DNA from: Halosimplex rubrum
Lineage (GTDB): Archaea > Halobacteriota > Halobacteria > Halobacteriales > Haloarculaceae
Assembly: GCF_013415885.1 (NCBI RefSeq)
Contig: NZ_CP058910.1
Span: forward strand, 3,286,001-3,350,000
DNA length: 64,000 nt
Direction of reading: 5' to 3'
Shown here: one piece after another, positions 1-9,422 of the stretch
How positions within the stretch are numbered: position 1 is the first letter of the stretch
Layout: every line of letters begins with the position of its first letter
Program-made: the position numbers and the translations under genes
The notes under the pieces: generated by a model
The model's database searches: none
What the model saw: the letters and a program-made list of their open reading frames with translations, nothing else
What the model was told of the DNA's origin: nothing

Positions 1-669
1 CGGCGTCGAGAGCCCTATCGACCGGGCCGCCTCGACGAAGTCCTCATCGCGCAGGGATAGCACCTGCGAGCGCAACATCCTGGCTAATCCCGGCCACTGG
101 TCGATCGCGATGATGGTCCCGACGATAAAGGGGTCCTTCGGCGAGAAGATCGCCGCGAGGACGATGATCAGCGGCAGGCCCGGGAGGGTGATGAACACGT
201 CGGCGATCGTCATCAGGACCGTGTCGACGACGCCGCCCTTGTAGCCCGCGATCATCCCGACGAGCACCGCGACGCCGACCGAGAAGACGATCCCGGCCAG
301 CGCCATCTTCATCATCGCCGGCGTCGAGTGGACGAGCGTCTTGAAGACGCCGCGCCCGAGGTTGTCGGTCCCCAGCGGCATCGACCAGTCGACGAACGGC
401 TGGAGGTAGTACGGCCCCTCGTTGATCTGGGGCGGCGGGACCAGCCAGACGCCGAGGGTCCCCATCAGGAGGTAAAAGAGGACGCCCACGCCCCCGATGC
501 GCGTCCGCCAGTCCGACCACGCGACGCGGAACGGCGTCGCGATGTAGAAGTCGAAGGCGCGACGGGCGCGCTCGGCCGGCGGCGTCCGTCGGCGCTCGGT
601 GTCGTCGTCGGTCCCGAAGATGCTTTCCTGCGTGACGCCTCCGTCGCTCCGCGGTTCTTTCTCGGACAT
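1..669 (-). CDS. ABC transporter permease, DppC/OppC type (3' end outside window)
   Basis: Inner-membrane subunit of a binding-protein-dependent ABC importer of the dipeptide/oligopeptide class. Only the first 223 codons are visible. About 45 charged residues precede a first membrane span (FYLLMGTLGVWLVPP). The family motif PLGTDNLGRGVFK follows near residue 100, then several hydrophobic spans of the permease core. The ATG at 667-669 lies two bases after the DppB-type stop, so the two permeases share a message and should form one channel. Members of this family import peptides in some organisms and oligosaccharides in others; the surrounding xylan-degrading genes favour oligosaccharides, which is inference. 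The ATPase genes would be expected to the left of the window. Confidence 0.9.
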   Translation of the reverse strand, partial: MSEKEPRSDGGVTQESIFGTDDDTERRRTPPAERARRAFDFYIATPFRVAWSDWRTRIGGVGVLFYLLMGTLGVWLVPPPQINEGPYYLQPFVDWSMPLGTDNLGRGVFKTLVHSTPAMMKMALAGIVFSVGVAVLVGMIAGYKGGVVDTVLMTIADVFITLPGLPLIIVLAAIFSPKDPFIVGTIIAIDQWPGLARMLRSQVLSLRDEDFVEAARSIGLSTP

Positions 670-671
670 CG

Positions 672-1694
672 TTAGAAGCTCTCCCTGGACGCGCCGGTTC
701 CGGCTCGCGGGTCGATGAGTCCGTAGGTGAAGTCGGCGATCATGATCGCCGTCACCGTGATGCCCGAGAAGAAGACGAACGCGGCCATCACGAGCGGGTA
801 GTCCTGACTGACCGCCGCCTCGAGCATGAACCAGCCGACCCCGTGGTACTGGAAGATGACCTCGGTGATGACGTTCGAACTGAACATCCCCGCGATGCCG
901 AGCATGAACCCGGTGTAGATCGGGAGGATGGAGTTGCGGGTCAGGTACCGCGTCAGGATGCGGTTCGTGCCGAGCCCGCGCAGTCGCGCCGACCGCAGGT
1001 AGTCCTCACCGATGACCCGCACGGACAGCGCCCGCATCCCGATCGCCCCGCCGGCGAAGCCGACGATGAAGTTCGAGAGGATCGGCAACGTCGCGTGTCT
1101 GGCGATCCCGACCATGTACTCGATGTTGAAACCGGGCGTCGCCGCCGGCGGCGCGCGGCCGCCGGTCGGGAACAGCCCCCACTGGAACGCCAGGACCGAC
1201 AGCATCACGATCGCGGCCACGTAGTACGGGATCGACCGCATGACCAGCACGAACACGGTCAGCCCGGAGTCGATCTTGGTCCCCTCGTGCCAGGCCATGA
1301 ACACGCCCACCGCGATGGTGGCCGTAAAGCCCAGCAGGAGGCCGTAGACGCTCAGGAAGATCGACCACGGCATCCCGCGAAAGAGGATGTCGAAGACGGG
1401 GTCCTGAAACAGGATCGACTCGCCGAAGTCCTGATAGAGGATGATGTCCCGAAGCCACTCGTAGAAGGCGATCGGGATCGGCGTGTCGGGGTTGATCCCA
1501 GTCAGCTGTTCGGCCATCTGGGCGACCTCCTGTGTGTCGACGGGCTGGCCCCGCTGTTGCATCTGCTGGACCCGGTCGGCGATGATCGCCTCGACCGGCC
1601 CACCCGGGACGAGTCTGTACAGTGCGAACGTGATGAACATCCCCACGACGAACGTCACGATCGCTTGCGCGAATCGGCGTATGTAATAGTTCAT
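672..1694 (-). CDS. ABC transporter permease, DppB/OppB type
   Basis: A 340-residue integral membrane permease. It opens with MNYYIRRFAQAIVTFVVGMF, the usual first span of DppB proteins, has a long extracytoplasmic loop (about residues 35-105, QQMQQRGQPVDTQEVAQMAE region) and then five further spans with the conserved RTARxRGL-like segment (YLRSARLRGLGTNRIL) that couples to the ATPase. The frame is open further upstream, but that part reads as low-quality arginine-rich sequence, so I start at the ATG 1692-1694. It partners the DppC-type gene that follows after two bases. The Yip1-like gene ends 38 bases upstream. Confidence 0.92.
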   Translation of the reverse strand: MNYYIRRFAQAIVTFVVGMFITFALYRLVPGGPVEAIIADRVQQMQQRGQPVDTQEVAQMAEQLTGINPDTPIPIAFYEWLRDIILYQDFGESILFQDPVFDILFRGMPWSIFLSVYGLLLGFTATIAVGVFMAWHEGTKIDSGLTVFVLVMRSIPYYVAAIVMLSVLAFQWGLFPTGGRAPPAATPGFNIEYMVGIARHATLPILSNFIVGFAGGAIGMRALSVRVIGEDYLRSARLRGLGTNRILTRYLTRNSILPIYTGFMLGIAGMFSSNVITEVIFQYHGVGWFMLEAAVSQDYPLVMAAFVFFSGITVTAIMIADFTYGLIDPRAGTGASRESF

Positions 1695-1732
1695 ACTGTG
1701 TGTTGGAGTCTCACAACTTCTTAATTCTTCTG

Positions 1733-2455
1733 TCAGAGCGCGGTGAAGACGCTGTAGGCGATGTAGAGGACGTAGCCGGCGGTCGGGACCGCAGCGACCT
1801 TGTACGCCTCGCTCATGGTCAGGTCCCGGACGTCCTTGATCGCGTAGGCGCCGATGTAGCCGGTCCACAGCGCGAAGACGATGGCGACGGCGGTCGCGGC
1901 GATGACGACCGTCTCACCGCTGGCCTGGGACCAGACGAACGACGACACCTCGCTGGAGAGGCTCGTCGAGAGCGTGATGTCCTCCTCGGTGACATCCAGC
2001 GTCGTCGACGCGTAGGCCATCGCCGCGGTGTGGATGACGTTCGCGATCAGGATCGGGAACAGGGCCCACGCGGTCCGCTTCATCGTCACGTAGGTCGTGC
2101 CGATCGTCGTGTAGAGCCAGCCGACGTAGTACATCCCGATCCCGAACCAGACCCACAGCAGGAACGCGCCCAGCACGGGCTCGATGACCCGCTGCTGGAG
2201 CTGGAATCGGACCTGCTGGTTGATGACGATCGAGTCGAAGGCCTCGAACTCGAAGATCAGCTCCTGGAGCATGAGGTAGTTGCCCACGAGACCGATCAGC
2301 CCGGCGACCAGCACCAGCGCGAACTCTGATTTGACCCGTCGCGTCCCGATGAACTCCTCGTAGAAGCGCTCCGGGTCGGTCAGCAGCGCACGGTACAGAC
2401 CCAGCGTCCTGCTGAGGTACGAGCCCGGATTCCGAACCGCGTTTGAAACACCCAT
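1733..2455 (-). CDS. Yip1-like integral membrane protein
   Basis: A 240-residue polytopic protein. Hydrophobic spans are visible around residues 48-68, 95-125, 130-150, 185-205 and 218-238. The N-terminal GLYRALLTDPERFYEEFIG segment, in which a YxxLxxPxxFF-like amphipathic stretch precedes the first span, is typical of archaeal Yip1-domain proteins. Haloarchaeal members of this family often sit beside DppB/DppC permeases, as here (38 bases before the DppB-type gene). Its molecular role is unknown; assistance to transporter assembly is only a guess. It starts 21 bases after the MoxR stop and is probably co-transcribed with it. Confidence 0.7.
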   Translation of the reverse strand: MGVSNAVRNPGSYLSRTLGLYRALLTDPERFYEEFIGTRRVKSEFALVLVAGLIGLVGNYLMLQELIFEFEAFDSIVINQQVRFQLQQRVIEPVLGAFLLWVWFGIGMYYVGWLYTTIGTTYVTMKRTAWALFPILIANVIHTAAMAYASTTLDVTEEDITLSTSLSSEVSSFVWSQASGETVVIAATAVAIVFALWTGYIGAYAIKDVRDLTMSEAYKVAAVPTAGYVLYIAYSVFTAL

Positions 2456-2476
2456 AATGTATCCTCCTGTCGGTCG

Positions 2477-3451
2477 TTACGCGGGGGCCTCGATGGTCGG
2501 GACGGGGATCTCTTCGAGCACCTCGTCGACGATCTCCGACTTGTCCACGTCGTTGACCTGCGACTCCGCCGTCAGACCGAGGCGGTGAGCGATGACCGGC
2601 TGGGAGACCGTCTTGACGTCGTCGGGCGTGACGTAGTTCCGCCCCTCGATGACCGCCTGAGCGCGTGCGGTCTCGTAGAGGCGCTGGGTCCCGCGCGGGC
2701 TCATCCCGGTCTCGACGCGGTGGTCGTCGCGGGTGGCCCGCGAGACCGCGGCGATGTACTCCAGCATGTCCTCGGTGACCGTGACGGTGTCCGGGACCGC
2801 CTGGAGGTTCGTGACCGAGTCGTGGTCGAGCACCTGCCCGACCGACGGCGTCGTCGACGTGCGGTCGTTGCGCCGGCGGAGCAGCTCGACCTCGCCGTCC
2901 ACGTCGGGGTAGCCGATGGAGGACTTGACGTTGAAACGGTCGATCTGCGCCTCGGGCAGCGGGAAGGTCCCCTCCTGCTCGACGGGGTTCTGCGTCGCGA
3001 TGACGAAGAACGGCTCGGGCAGCTGGCGAGTGTCACCCTCGGTGGTGACCTGGCCCTCGCCCATCGCCTCCAGCAGCGCGGCCTGGGTCTTCGGCGGCGC
3101 GCGGTTGATCTCGTCGGCGAGGACGATGTTGGCGAAGATGGGCCCCTTGTTGAACTCGAACTCACCCTCCTGCTCGTTGTAGATGTAGGTCCCCGTCACG
3201 TCGTTGGGGAGCAGGTCCGGTGTGAACTGGATGCGGGAGAACGACAGGCCGAGCGCCGTCGCGAAACTGTTCGCGGTCAGCGTCTTGCCCGTCCCGGGTA
3301 CGTCCTCCAGCAGGACGTGGCCCTTCGAGAGCAGCCCCACGAGCACCGTCTCGAGGAACTCCTCGTCGATGATGACCGACGACCGGATCTCGTCGACCAC
3401 ATCGTCCAACTGGTCACTGGCCTCCTGTATGGATAGGTCGCTCTGTGCCAT
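2477..3451 (-). CDS. MoxR-family AAA+ ATPase
   Basis: A 324-residue chaperone-type ATPase. Walker A is EDVPGTGKT near residue 50, Walker B plus following residues is VLADEINRAPPKTQAALLEAM near residue 110, and sensor 1 is FVIATQNPVEQEGTFPLPEA near residue 150. The arginine-finger/sensor 2 region SPRGTQRLYETARAQA follows near residue 255. MoxR proteins work with DUF58 proteins in assembling or activating partner complexes; the DUF58 and DUF4129 genes lie just upstream on the same strand. A TATA-like element at 3475-3482 lies 24-31 bases before the ATG, so the gene also has its own leaderless promoter. Confidence 0.95.
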   Translation of the reverse strand: MAQSDLSIQEASDQLDDVVDEIRSSVIIDEEFLETVLVGLLSKGHVLLEDVPGTGKTLTANSFATALGLSFSRIQFTPDLLPNDVTGTYIYNEQEGEFEFNKGPIFANIVLADEINRAPPKTQAALLEAMGEGQVTTEGDTRQLPEPFFVIATQNPVEQEGTFPLPEAQIDRFNVKSSIGYPDVDGEVELLRRRNDRTSTTPSVGQVLDHDSVTNLQAVPDTVTVTEDMLEYIAAVSRATRDDHRVETGMSPRGTQRLYETARAQAVIEGRNYVTPDDVKTVSQPVIAHRLGLTAESQVNDVDKSEIVDEVLEEIPVPTIEAPA

Positions 3452-3474
3452 GGTAAGATAGCCCGTGCTATGCC

Positions 3475-3482
3475 TCTTAACC
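3475..3482 (-). promoter_or_regulatory. TATA box of the moxR-type gene
   Basis: On the minus strand this reads GGGTTAAG, centred about 27 bases before the ATG at 3451, the spacing expected for a leaderless haloarchaeal transcript. Confidence 0.55.
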
Positions 3483-3644
3483 CTGACGGTGTGAGACGGT
3501 TTTCCGTGATGGAATACTGACTGACGCGGCAGTTAGCGACCGGATCTCGACGGCTCCGTCGCGAACGGGAATCGGGGAAAATCGGCGAACGTTCGAGCGG
3601 AAAACCGGAGCGTCTCGGCGGCGGGACGGAACGGGTCGACCGGC

Positions 3645-4178
3645 TTACTGCCGGATCGACCAGATGAAAAAGAGCGCCGACAGCAGCAACAGCGTGAGCG
3701 CCGGCACGGTCAGCGAGCCCCACGGCACGATGTAGAGGCCGTAGGAGAGGCCGGCGGCCATGACGCCGACGAAGACGGTGGCGGCGACGTGGACGGCCTC
3801 GCCGCGCTGGGTGTCGGTTTGCTCGCTCATCTGGCGGCCGACGCTGAAGGCGTTCGACCCGAGGTCGAACGAGACGATCGTCGCCAGCGCGGCGAACAGC
3901 AGGAACTCCGGCACGTCGCCGAAGAAGCCGGCGGCGACGACGCCGACGAAGACGATCGCCGTGCCGGCGATCGTCAGCCGCTCGGACTCGAAGACGAACA
4001 GCCCGGCGGCGACGCCGGCCAGCCCGAACAGCCCGACCGGCGCCGACAGCGGCGCGACCAGTGCCGTCGTCACGACCGCCAGCAGCGCTGCGACGACCGC
4101 GATGATACTACTGAACTGTGCGGGCGAGTGGGTGACCTCGACCGCGTTGAACTCCTCGTCCTGAATGTCGAAACTCAT
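3645..4178 (-). CDS. small polytopic membrane protein of the MoxR/DUF58 operon
   Basis: A 177-residue hydrophobic protein with five or six probable membrane spans in close succession (for example SSIIAVVAALLAVVTTALVA, IAGTAIVFVGVVAAGFFG, and the C-terminal LTLLLLSALFFIW). The ATG at 4176-4178 overlaps the stop of the upstream DUF58 gene (TAATG), so translation is coupled. I recognise no enzymatic motif. Haloarchaeal MoxR-DUF58 loci usually carry such a membrane protein; its role is probably to anchor or complete the DUF58/DUF4129 assembly (inference). The same frame stays open far upstream, but that part is a shadow of DUF58. Confidence 0.85.
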   Translation of the reverse strand: MSFDIQDEEFNAVEVTHSPAQFSSIIAVVAALLAVVTTALVAPLSAPVGLFGLAGVAAGLFVFESERLTIAGTAIVFVGVVAAGFFGDVPEFLLFAALATIVSFDLGSNAFSVGRQMSEQTDTQRGEAVHVAATVFVGVMAAGLSYGLYIVPWGSLTVPALTLLLLSALFFIWSIRQ

Positions 4179-6196
4179 TATGCCCACCTCGTCTGTGCTT
4201 TCTCGACCTCGAGCGACAGCCGCTCGTCGGGATTCCAGTCCATGACGCGGATCCCCCGCTCGCGGAGGTACCGGACCCGCGCGGTCCGTTCGATGCGCGT
4301 GAGCCGCTGGCCGACCGTCTCGTCGACGGTCACGTCGGGGCTGATGACGGTGACCAGGTGGCCCTCGGAGTCGAGCCGTCGTGCGACTTCGGCCGCGTAG
4401 TCGTCCGCCAGCGGCGAGAACAGGAACACCTGCGACGTGCTCGGCAGCCGCCGGCGCACGTGGGTCATCGGGTCGATGTACTGGCTCTCGTGGTCCTGTC
4501 GCTCCGGCGGTCGCGGCGACAGCGCCGGGTGCTGAGCGAACAGGACCCGGGCGTTCTCCAGGTGTTCGCTGCCCGCGCCGGGGGCGTACCAGCACGGCAC
4601 CGTGTCGAATGCGGCGAGCCCCACCAGGTTCCCCTGGTCGTACAGCGCGCCGAACATGTCGCTGGCCGCGTGGACAGAATGGTCGACGGCGTGGGGTTCG
4701 TCGACGCCCGCCGAGATGTACGCGCTCTGGCGGGTGTCGAACAGGATAGTGACCGTCGCGGCCTTCTCCTGGCGGAAGTCGATCGTCGCCAGTTCGCCCG
4801 TGCTGGCGACCTGTTTCCAGTTGATGCGGTTCATCGGGTCGCCGGGGCGGTACTCGCGGACGGAGTGGAACTCCAGCCCGGCGCCGCCCTGCTTGGTGTC
4901 GACGTCGCCGGCGTACTGCGTGGTCTGTGCGCGAACCGGGATGTCGTTGGTGACCCGCAGCGGCGGGACGACTCGCATCCCCGCGTCGGGCGTGACCAGC
5001 GACGTGCGCTCGACGCCGCCGCTGAAGTCCCGAGCGACCACGAGCAGCGGCCACTCGTACTCGCCGCGCTCGACGCGGACCGTGTACTCCAGTTGGGCCT
5101 GCGCGCCCGACTGCAGGGCCGTGTGCAGGCGCGGGACGCCCTCGGTGACGACGAACGAGTCGGGGACGACGTCGACCAGCCGCAGGTCGGGCAGCATCGA
5201 CCCGCTCTCGTTGCGCACCGTCAGCGTCACCTCGACGAGGTCGCCCGGTTCGGGGTCGTCGGCGTCGAACTCGCGCTCGACGACCAGCCCCTCCGTCCGG
5301 GGCACCGCCGAGACTCGCGCGTAGATGGTGTAGGCGATGCCGACCGTCCCCGCGAGCATCAGACCGGGGGTGAACGTGACCACGCCGGCGCCGATCGCGA
5401 CCAGCGCGAACGCCGTCACGCCGAGCCAGCGGTTCGTGTGCTGCAGGCTCACGTCCTCGAACGGCTCGCTCGTGTCGAACGTCGGTATCGTGGAATTGGA
5501 CTCGTTCCAGTTGGACTCGACCGCGTCCTCGCCGTCGCCGTCGTCGTCCGACCGGCCGAGCAGGCGATCGAAGAAGGAGCGGTCCTCGGACTCCTCGGTG
5601 TCGACCTCGTGGCTCACGTCCACGTCGCCGACCTCGATGAGCTCCTCGACGGTGACGCGGAAGCGGTTCTCGAAGGCGGCCACGTCGTCGGTGCCCGACA
5701 GCAGCGACCCCGACAGTCCCGCTTCCTCGGCGGCCGTCCGCTCGCCTTGGAAGAACTCCGCGGCCGTCTCGTTGTCCGTCCACTCGCCGGCTTCGAGGAT
5801 GCGACGGGCCTCCTCGACCGAGCAGTCCTCGCGGTTGCGGACGACCGCGACCGCGAGGTTCTCCAGGCGATCCTCGAGGTGTTCGCGGTTCTCGTTGACC
5901 CCCTGTCGGAGGTGGGTCATCTCGTAGAGCATCCGGTCGACGTCCTCGCCGGGCATCGGGTTGCCGGCGGGCCGCTCGGGGTTCGGGGTGACGGTCTCCT
6001 CGACCTCGCCCCGGAGCCGACGGCGGACGACGCCCAGCCCCGTCACCACGGCGACGATGCCGACCAGGAAGACTCCCTGCGTCGCGGAGGGGAGCGCGCT
6101 CCCGAGGCTCGGGACGGCGATCATCGCCGCGGCGGCGACGAACAGGAGCGCCCCGATGGCGATCAGCGCCCGATTGAGGAGGGCCTCAATATCCAT
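4178..6196 (-). CDS. DUF58 domain protein
   Basis: A 672-residue membrane-attached protein. Two spans near residues 8-30 and 38-58, then an acidic, serine-rich cytoplasmic region, two more spans near 265-300, and a C-terminal DUF58/von Willebrand-A-like domain. The DUF58 signature is plain: LEFHSVREYRPGDPMNRINW at about residues 445-465, followed by DTRQSAY with an acidic MIDAS-like start. An immunoglobulin-like segment (EVTLTVRNESGSMLPDLRLV) precedes it, as in related surface-assembly proteins. The gene overlaps the DUF4129 gene upstream by 11 bases and the membrane-protein gene downstream by one base, an operon in which the AAA+ MoxR presumably acts on this protein. Confidence 0.9.
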   Translation of the reverse strand: MDIEALLNRALIAIGALLFVAAAAMIAVPSLGSALPSATQGVFLVGIVAVVTGLGVVRRRLRGEVEETVTPNPERPAGNPMPGEDVDRMLYEMTHLRQGVNENREHLEDRLENLAVAVVRNREDCSVEEARRILEAGEWTDNETAAEFFQGERTAAEEAGLSGSLLSGTDDVAAFENRFRVTVEELIEVGDVDVSHEVDTEESEDRSFFDRLLGRSDDDGDGEDAVESNWNESNSTIPTFDTSEPFEDVSLQHTNRWLGVTAFALVAIGAGVVTFTPGLMLAGTVGIAYTIYARVSAVPRTEGLVVEREFDADDPEPGDLVEVTLTVRNESGSMLPDLRLVDVVPDSFVVTEGVPRLHTALQSGAQAQLEYTVRVERGEYEWPLLVVARDFSGGVERTSLVTPDAGMRVVPPLRVTNDIPVRAQTTQYAGDVDTKQGGAGLEFHSVREYRPGDPMNRINWKQVASTGELATIDFRQEKAATVTILFDTRQSAYISAGVDEPHAVDHSVHAASDMFGALYDQGNLVGLAAFDTVPCWYAPGAGSEHLENARVLFAQHPALSPRPPERQDHESQYIDPMTHVRRRLPSTSQVFLFSPLADDYAAEVARRLDSEGHLVTVISPDVTVDETVGQRLTRIERTARVRYLRERGIRVMDWNPDERLSLEVEKAQTRWA

Positions 6197-7178
6197 CGTC
6201 GCCCTCCTGACCGACCGACGAGTCGGTCGACCCGCCGTACTCCGCCTCGATGTTGCGGAACACGTCGATCGCGAGGTCCTCGCGGCTCCCGGCGTCGCGC
6301 TTGCCGTAGCGGACCTCCTCGAACAGCCGCGTCAGCTCCTGTACGTCGTCCTCGCCCAGTCCCACGTCGACCGCCGCCTCGGCGAACTCGCCGGGGGTCG
6401 CGCTGTCGGGGTTGGGCACGTCGAGCATGCTCGTCATCTCCCACCACGCGCGGTAGACCTCGTTGTCCACGTCGGCGTTGTGCTCTTCGAGCCGATCGGC
6501 CGCGCGGCCGGCGGCCTGGGCGAGGTCCATCACGTCGGCGCCCTCGCCCTCGTCGGCCGCCTCCTCCTCCATGGTGGTGATCGCCTGGTCGCCCGACGCG
6601 CGGAACAGCACCGCGGCCGTCGCGACGAGCACGACGCCGAACACGCCGAGGATGGCCGCGGGCGGCACGTCCATCGACGCGACCGGCGACGACGAGGCGT
6701 TGGCCGCACTGGTGACCGACCGGTTACCCAGCCCGGGGCCGCCGACGGTCGCGCAGTCGGTCCCGAGGAAGTAGGCCAGGAGCACCGGCGGCGCCAGCGC
6801 GTACAGCCCGAGGAATGCCGCACCGAAGGAGTACCGGCGCTTGATCAGGAAGACGAGCATCGCGGCGGCGCCGAAGTACGCCAGCCCGCCGTACCACGTC
6901 GTCAGCGGTTCGACGCAGGCGGTGTACTCGACGGCCTGGCCATCGGACCCGTCCCCGCTGCGGTTGAGCCCGTCACCCCCGCCCGGGCCGTCCCCGCTCC
7001 CACCGCCGCCCCGGTTCTGTTGCTGTTCGTTCGGGTCGTCCATCGGACCCTGCCCACCACCGGTCGCCCCGGTGTCGACGGTCGCCGTGATTGTCGCGGC
7101 GCCCACGGCGATGGCCGCCATCGCCACGAGCCCGATCACGACGAACCGCAGGGCTTCCTGTGACACATAATCATCCAT
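6186..7178 (-). CDS. DUF4129 domain membrane protein
   Basis: A 330-residue protein with an N-terminal span (LRFVVIGLVAMAAIAVGAAT), a Gly/Asn/Gln-rich extracytoplasmic linker (residues 38-80), several further spans between about 95 and 215, and a soluble C-terminal DUF4129 domain. The family hallmark is the YRAWWEM segment followed by the TPGEFAEAAVDVGLGEDDV and LTRLFEEVRYG stretch (about residues 250-300). It heads the DUF4129-DUF58-membrane protein-MoxR gene order, known widely as a MoxR-associated module. Its TATA box at 7201-7209 supports the ATG at 7178 as a leaderless start. Confidence 0.88.
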   Translation of the reverse strand: MDDYVSQEALRFVVIGLVAMAAIAVGAATITATVDTGATGGGQGPMDDPNEQQQNRGGGGSGDGPGGGDGLNRSGDGSDGQAVEYTACVEPLTTWYGGLAYFGAAAMLVFLIKRRYSFGAAFLGLYALAPPVLLAYFLGTDCATVGGPGLGNRSVTSAANASSSPVASMDVPPAAILGVFGVVLVATAAVLFRASGDQAITTMEEEAADEGEGADVMDLAQAAGRAADRLEEHNADVDNEVYRAWWEMTSMLDVPNPDSATPGEFAEAAVDVGLGEDDVQELTRLFEEVRYGKRDAGSREDLAIDVFRNIEAEYGGSTDSSVGQEGDDGY

Positions 7179-7200
7179 ACTACGACTTGTACGATCGACC

Positions 7201-7209
7201 CTATATGTC
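7201..7209 (-). promoter_or_regulatory. TATA box of the DUF4129-DUF58 operon
   Basis: The minus strand reads GACATATAG, 23-31 bases before the DUF4129 start; it is the head promoter of the operon. Confidence 0.6.
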
Positions 7210-7370
7210 TTTTCCGCTTGCCGGGGAGACCGCTCGGCGATCCGCCGGGTAGCGGTGACCTGCCCCCGCGCGGTCGGTGCGGGAGAGAACCGCTCTCACT
7301 CGGGGCCTCGTCGGGCCCACACCGGGACGCAGCCGACGGACCGCCCCGACGACGGGGCCGTCCCCGGAGG

Positions 7371-7378
7371 CCTTAAGG
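7371..7378 (+). promoter_or_regulatory. TATA-like palindrome CCTTAAGG before a binding-protein gene
   Basis: Centred about 29 bases before the ATG at 7404. This spacing fits a leaderless start there rather than at the internal ATG at 7452. Confidence 0.45.
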
Positions 7379-7403
7379 CGGGTCGCCCATTACGCTCGCG
7401 CCG

Positions 7404-9218
7404 ATGGATCCAGGTTCCGAGCGAGGGGCGGGCGACGGCCCGGTCGACGGGATGACCCGGCGGGCGTACCTCGCCGCGGTCGGCGCCGGGGCGGCCGGGT
7501 CGGTGGCCGGCTGTACCGGCCCGAACGAGATCGTCGACTCGCCGCAGGTGTTCGGGTTCCAGTTCCCATACGTCCCCGAGAACGTCCACGTCGGCCCGTG
7601 GTCCTCCTCGGACCCCGCGGCGTTCTACTCGATGCTCTTCGAGGCCGAATCGTACACCGCCCCCGGGGGCGAGCGCCGGCTCGGCGACGTGGTCGAGTCG
7701 GTCGAGACCGACGGCGACACCGCGACCGTCGCGTACGCCGACGGGTACACGTGGTGGTCGGGCGACCCCGTCACGGCCCGGGACGCCTGGATCGAGGAGC
7801 GCGTCGGGTCGTTCGTGGGCGGCGACCGGAGCTACGAGGTCGAACGCCTCGACGACCGCAGGCTCCGCTACCGCTTCGAGCGCCCGCTCGACCGACCGCT
7901 CGCGCTCTCGACGGCGGTCGGCGGCGTCGTCCGGACGCGCGCAGACCGCTACGAGCCGTGGCTGGACCGACTCCGCGAGGCCGGGACCGACGAGCGCCGC
8001 GCGGAGGTCGTCGCGGACCTCCGCACGGACAGCCCCGGGCTGGAGACGGTCGCCGACGAGGGGCTGGGCTGTGGTCCCTACGAACTGGTCGAGGTGTCGA
8101 TCAACCGGCTGATGCTGGAGCGCTACGAAGACCACCCCCGCGCCGACGAGGTCGCGGTCCCGCGGCTGTGGTTCCCCGTCGTCCAGTCGGTCTCGATCGA
8201 GAACCTGATCGACAAGGGGTGGCTCGACGGCGGCACCGGCCGGCTCGCCGACGAGCGGGGCACCCCGCCGGAGAACCTCGAACAGCTCGCGCGCTACCCG
8301 ACCGACTCGGGGACCAAACTCGTCCTCGACTGGCGGAACGCTCACCTCGCGCGCCGCCCGGTCCGGCGGGCCGTCTTGTCGGTCGTCCCGGTTGACCAGG
8401 TGGTCGACGTGGCCGACTGGGGCGAGCCCACCGTCCGCCAGACCGGCCTCTCCGCGCCGGCCGCGCGCCGGTGGCTCCCCGACGAGGTCCGCGACCGGCT
8501 CCACCGCTACCCCGTCGAGGCCGACGAGGAGACCGCCGCCGAGTACATGCGCGCGGCGGACTACGGCCGCGACGGAAACGGCGACTGGCGCGGCCCGGAC
8601 GGCGAGCAGCCGTCGCTCCGGATCGCGACGCCGGTGTGGTCCGACTTCGTCTCGGGGGCGGAGGTCGTCGCGTCGAGCCTCTCGCGGTTCGGCTTCGACG
8701 TGACGACCGACCGGCTCACGAACAGCAACGCCTACAGCGCCGTCTCGAACCACAGCCACGACGTCACCCTCTGGAACTTCGACGGCGACCCCTACAGCGT
8801 CTACGACGTGACCAGCGACGGGTCCACCTCGATCGGCTACGGGATCTCCGACCCCGGCGCCGACGCGGGGAACCGCGGCAAGCCCGTCGAGGTGTCCGTT
8901 CCCCAGCAGCCGGGCGCCGTCGACGCTCCGGCCAGCGAGCGCCGGACGGTCGACCTCCTCGACACCTGGCGCACGATCGAGGGACCGAGCGACCGGGAGG
9001 CGACCGTCGACGCCGTCACCACGTTCGCGACCTGGTGGAACGACGCCCTCCCCGACGTCTATCTCGGCACCGCCGTCGACGGCCTCTGGGGCAACACCCG
9101 CGACTTCGAGTGGCCGTCCTACGACTCCGACCCCGAATACGGGACCGCCGGCCCCGCCGCTCAGCCAGTTTTCCACATGTTGAAACACGGCGCGATCCGG
9201 CCGGCGACCGAGGAGTAG
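7404..9218 (+). CDS. Tat-exported solute-binding lipoprotein (family 5 type)
   Basis: A 604-residue extracellular binding protein for a DppBC-type ABC importer. A twin-arginine signal (MTRRAYLAAVGAGAAGSVAG) ends in a lipobox with Cys37 as the predicted lipid-modified residue. The body has the family-5 layout, with weak but consistent blocks such as VAYADGYTWWSGDPVTARD and WRNAHLARRPVRRAVLSVV (the usual NxxFxDxRVRQAI block). Near the C-terminus, LWNFDGDPYSVYDV corresponds to a segment shared with the neighbouring binding protein at 9423-11558. It is transcribed away from the permeases, so pairing with them is inferred. The ATG at 7404 is favoured by the promoter; ATG 7452 would still keep the whole signal. 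Confidence 0.85.
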   Translation: MDPGSERGAGDGPVDGMTRRAYLAAVGAGAAGSVAGCTGPNEIVDSPQVFGFQFPYVPENVHVGPWSSSDPAAFYSMLFEAESYTAPGGERRLGDVVESVETDGDTATVAYADGYTWWSGDPVTARDAWIEERVGSFVGGDRSYEVERLDDRRLRYRFERPLDRPLALSTAVGGVVRTRADRYEPWLDRLREAGTDERRAEVVADLRTDSPGLETVADEGLGCGPYELVEVSINRLMLERYEDHPRADEVAVPRLWFPVVQSVSIENLIDKGWLDGGTGRLADERGTPPENLEQLARYPTDSGTKLVLDWRNAHLARRPVRRAVLSVVPVDQVVDVADWGEPTVRQTGLSAPAARRWLPDEVRDRLHRYPVEADEETAAEYMRAADYGRDGNGDWRGPDGEQPSLRIATPVWSDFVSGAEVVASSLSRFGFDVTTDRLTNSNAYSAVSNHSHDVTLWNFDGDPYSVYDVTSDGSTSIGYGISDPGADAGNRGKPVEVSVPQQPGAVDAPASERRTVDLLDTWRTIEGPSDREATVDAVTTFATWWNDALPDVYLGTAVDGLWGNTRDFEWPSYDSDPEYGTAGPAAQPVFHMLKHGAIRPATEE

Positions 9219-9422
9219 CGCCGCTCCGGACCGCGACCGCTCCGGACCGCGACGACCGACCGCGAGCGCCGCGGCTCGACCGGTCTCGACGACTCGCGCG
9301 GAGTACTGCCGTTCGTCGAGAGCCGACGAGTCGCGGGCGTCACGCCTTGCGGAGTGCGACGAGCGAGGAAAAGCGTCGACCCGGAGAACCGGGTGGTCGC
9401 GGTTCGATGCGGTGTGTCGGCC

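Noticed and set aside
3645..5783. 712-residue minus-strand frame joining the small membrane protein to upstream sequence
   Set aside because: Only the last 177 residues are protein-like; the remainder is an out-of-frame reading of DUF58.
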